Origin: Rhodospirillaceae bacterium CCH5-H10 | Lineage (GTDB): Bacteria > Pseudomonadota > Alphaproteobacteria > Reyranellales > Reyranellaceae | Assembly (NCBI GenBank): GCA_001557035.1 | Contig: LSKJ01000002.1 | Coordinates: 1-19,080 of the forward strand | Direction: 5' to 3' | Length of the DNA: 19,080 nt | Shown here: piece by piece, positions 18,308 to 19,080 of the stretch | Layout of the letters: every line of letters begins with the position of its first letter | Numbering within the stretch: position 1 is the first letter of the stretch | The notes under the pieces: model-generated | Database searches by the model: none | What the model was told of the DNA's origin: nothing | What the model saw: only the letters and a program-made list of their open reading frames with translations | Program-made: the position numbers and the translations under genes

Positions 18308-19003
18308 GTGCTGACTGTCCAGAACGTCAATCTCTACTACGGCGCGGCCCAGGCGCTGCGGAGCGTCTCGCTGTCGGCCACGATCGGCCGCGTGACCTGC
18401 CTGCTCGGTCGCAACGGCGTCGGCAAGACCAGCCTGCTGCGCGCCATTTCCGGCATGCAGTCCATCGGCTCGGGCAGCATTCAGGTCGACGGACAGGAAG
18501 TCTCGAAACTGCCGCCCTACGAACGCGCGCGCCGCGGCGTCGCGCTCGTGCCACAGGGCCGCGAGATCTTTCCGTTGCTGACGGTAAAGGAGAATCTCGA
18601 AACCGGCTTCGCGCCGGTGCGCCGCGAGTACAAGAAGATACCGGACGAGGTGTTCGAGCTGTTTCCCGTACTGCAGTCGATGCTGAAGCGTCGCGGCGGC
18701 GACCTGTCGGGCGGTCAGCAGCAGCAGCTCGCGATCGGCCGTGCGTTGACGATGCGGCCCAAGCTGCTGCTCCTCGACGAACCGACGGAAGGCATCCAGC
18801 CGTCGGTCATCAAGGATATCGGCCGCGCCATTACCTACCTGCGCCAGCGTGGCGACATGGCGATCGTGCTGGTCGAGCAGTATCTCGACTTCGCCCATGA
18901 ACTCGCCGACGACTTCGCGGTCATGGACCGCGGCGAGGTCGTGCTGTCGGGGACGCGCGAGACCTTCGACGTCGAGGCCGTGCGCAAGCACATGACGGTG
19001 TGA
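18308..19003 (+). CDS. urtE: Urea ABC transporter, ATP-binding protein UrtE
   Basis: A 231-residue LivF-type ATPase, the second nucleotide-binding subunit. Walker A GRNGVGKT lies at about 37-44, the signature is LSGGQQQQLAIGRAL, Walker B is LLLLDEPTEGI, and the switch histidine position is replaced by Gln in VLVEQYLDFA, as is common in LivF/UrtE. PQGREIFPLLTVKENLETGF is a UrtE-typical Q-loop region. I chose the GTG at 18308 (MLTVQNVNLYYG when initiated), 2 nt after the urtD stop; there is no nearby ATG that gives the standard N-terminus. Only a weak GGGG precedes it, so it probably relies on translation from urtD. It is the last gene of the operon. Confidence 0.94.
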   Translation: MLTVQNVNLYYGAAQALRSVSLSATIGRVTCLLGRNGVGKTSLLRAISGMQSIGSGSIQVDGQEVSKLPPYERARRGVALVPQGREIFPLLTVKENLETGFAPVRREYKKIPDEVFELFPVLQSMLKRRGGDLSGGQQQQLAIGRALTMRPKLLLLDEPTEGIQPSVIKDIGRAITYLRQRGDMAIVLVEQYLDFAHELADDFAVMDRGEVVLSGTRETFDVEAVRKHMTV

Positions 19004-19011
19004 TCAACCTC

Positions 19012-19040
19012 TTCCCCTTTGCGGGCTCCGCAAAGGGGAA
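19012..19040. terminator. Perfect 13-bp hairpin after urtE, probable terminator
   Basis: TTCCCCTTTGCGG (19012-19024) and CCGCAAAGGGGAA (19028-19040) are perfect complements around a GCT loop, starting 8 nt after the urtE stop. No T-run follows, so it may act with the following palindromes, via Rho, or as a scattered extragenic repeat that happens to sit here. Confidence 0.6.
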
Positions 19041-19042
19041 GT

Positions 19043-19078
19043 GCCCTCGTCTTACGAGGGCGATGGGGTCATGACCCC
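19043..19078. repeat. Two further perfect palindromes after urtE
   Basis: GCCCTCGT (19043-19050) pairs with ACGAGGGC (19054-19061) around CTT. Then GGGGTCATGACCCC (19065-19078) is a 14-base perfect palindrome with no loop. With the hairpin at 19012 they form three independent inverted repeats within 67 bases. The window ends two bases later, so the full size of the element is unknown. Confidence 0.6.
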
Positions 19079-19080
19079 TC

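Overview
The window is a GC-rich, densely packed stretch of bacterial chromosome. Gene content, codon style and promoter style point to an alphaproteobacterium. A Reyranella-like or other Rhodospirillales/Hyphomicrobiales soil bacterium is my guess, but I cannot test it here. There are 19 protein-coding genes and no rRNA, tRNA, CRISPR array or insertion sequence that I can see. No stretch over 300 bases lacks a gene.

Left part (1-6680), catabolic genes. A palindromic repeat (8-48) is followed by a D-2-hydroxyacid dehydrogenase-like gene (130-1110) and a 60-residue hypothetical gene. A second, convergent D-2-hydroxyacid dehydrogenase lies on the minus strand (1351-2382). Diverging from it is a sulfatase/phosphonate monoester hydrolase family gene, followed closely by pcaH, pcaG and pcaB. 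These three carry out ring cleavage of protocatechuate and the first cycloisomerisation of the beta-ketoadipate pathway. pcaC, pcaD and a pca regulator are not in the window. A long imperfect inverted repeat closes this part, between pcaB and a convergent greB-type transcription factor gene.

Middle part (7267-13327), a urease operon in the order ureD, ureA, a fused ureB-ureC, ureE, ureF, a small DUF3995-type membrane protein, ureG, and a hupE/ureJ-type nickel permease. All known catalytic and metal-binding residues of UreC are present in the fusion protein. The membrane protein is joined to ureF and ureG by ATGA overlaps on both sides.

Right part (13419-19003), a complete urea ABC transporter, urtABCDE. 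A stable hairpin lies between urtA and urtB. A run of three perfect palindromes follows urtE.

The genes form a urea-nitrogen module: UrtABCDE imports urea, urease splits it to ammonia and CO2, UreDEFG insert nickel, and the HupE/UreJ protein probably brings nickel in. Near-consensus sigma-54 (-24/-12) promoters lie just upstream of both ureA and urtA with almost the same leader length (about 35-38 nt). This suggests that nitrogen status (NtrC/RpoN) switches on enzyme and transporter together. The most distinctive points are the beta-alpha urease fusion, the extra membrane protein inside the urease operon, and the paired sigma-54 promoters. The window looks mainly like a well-organised urea-use locus with some unusual details, not a wholly unknown system.
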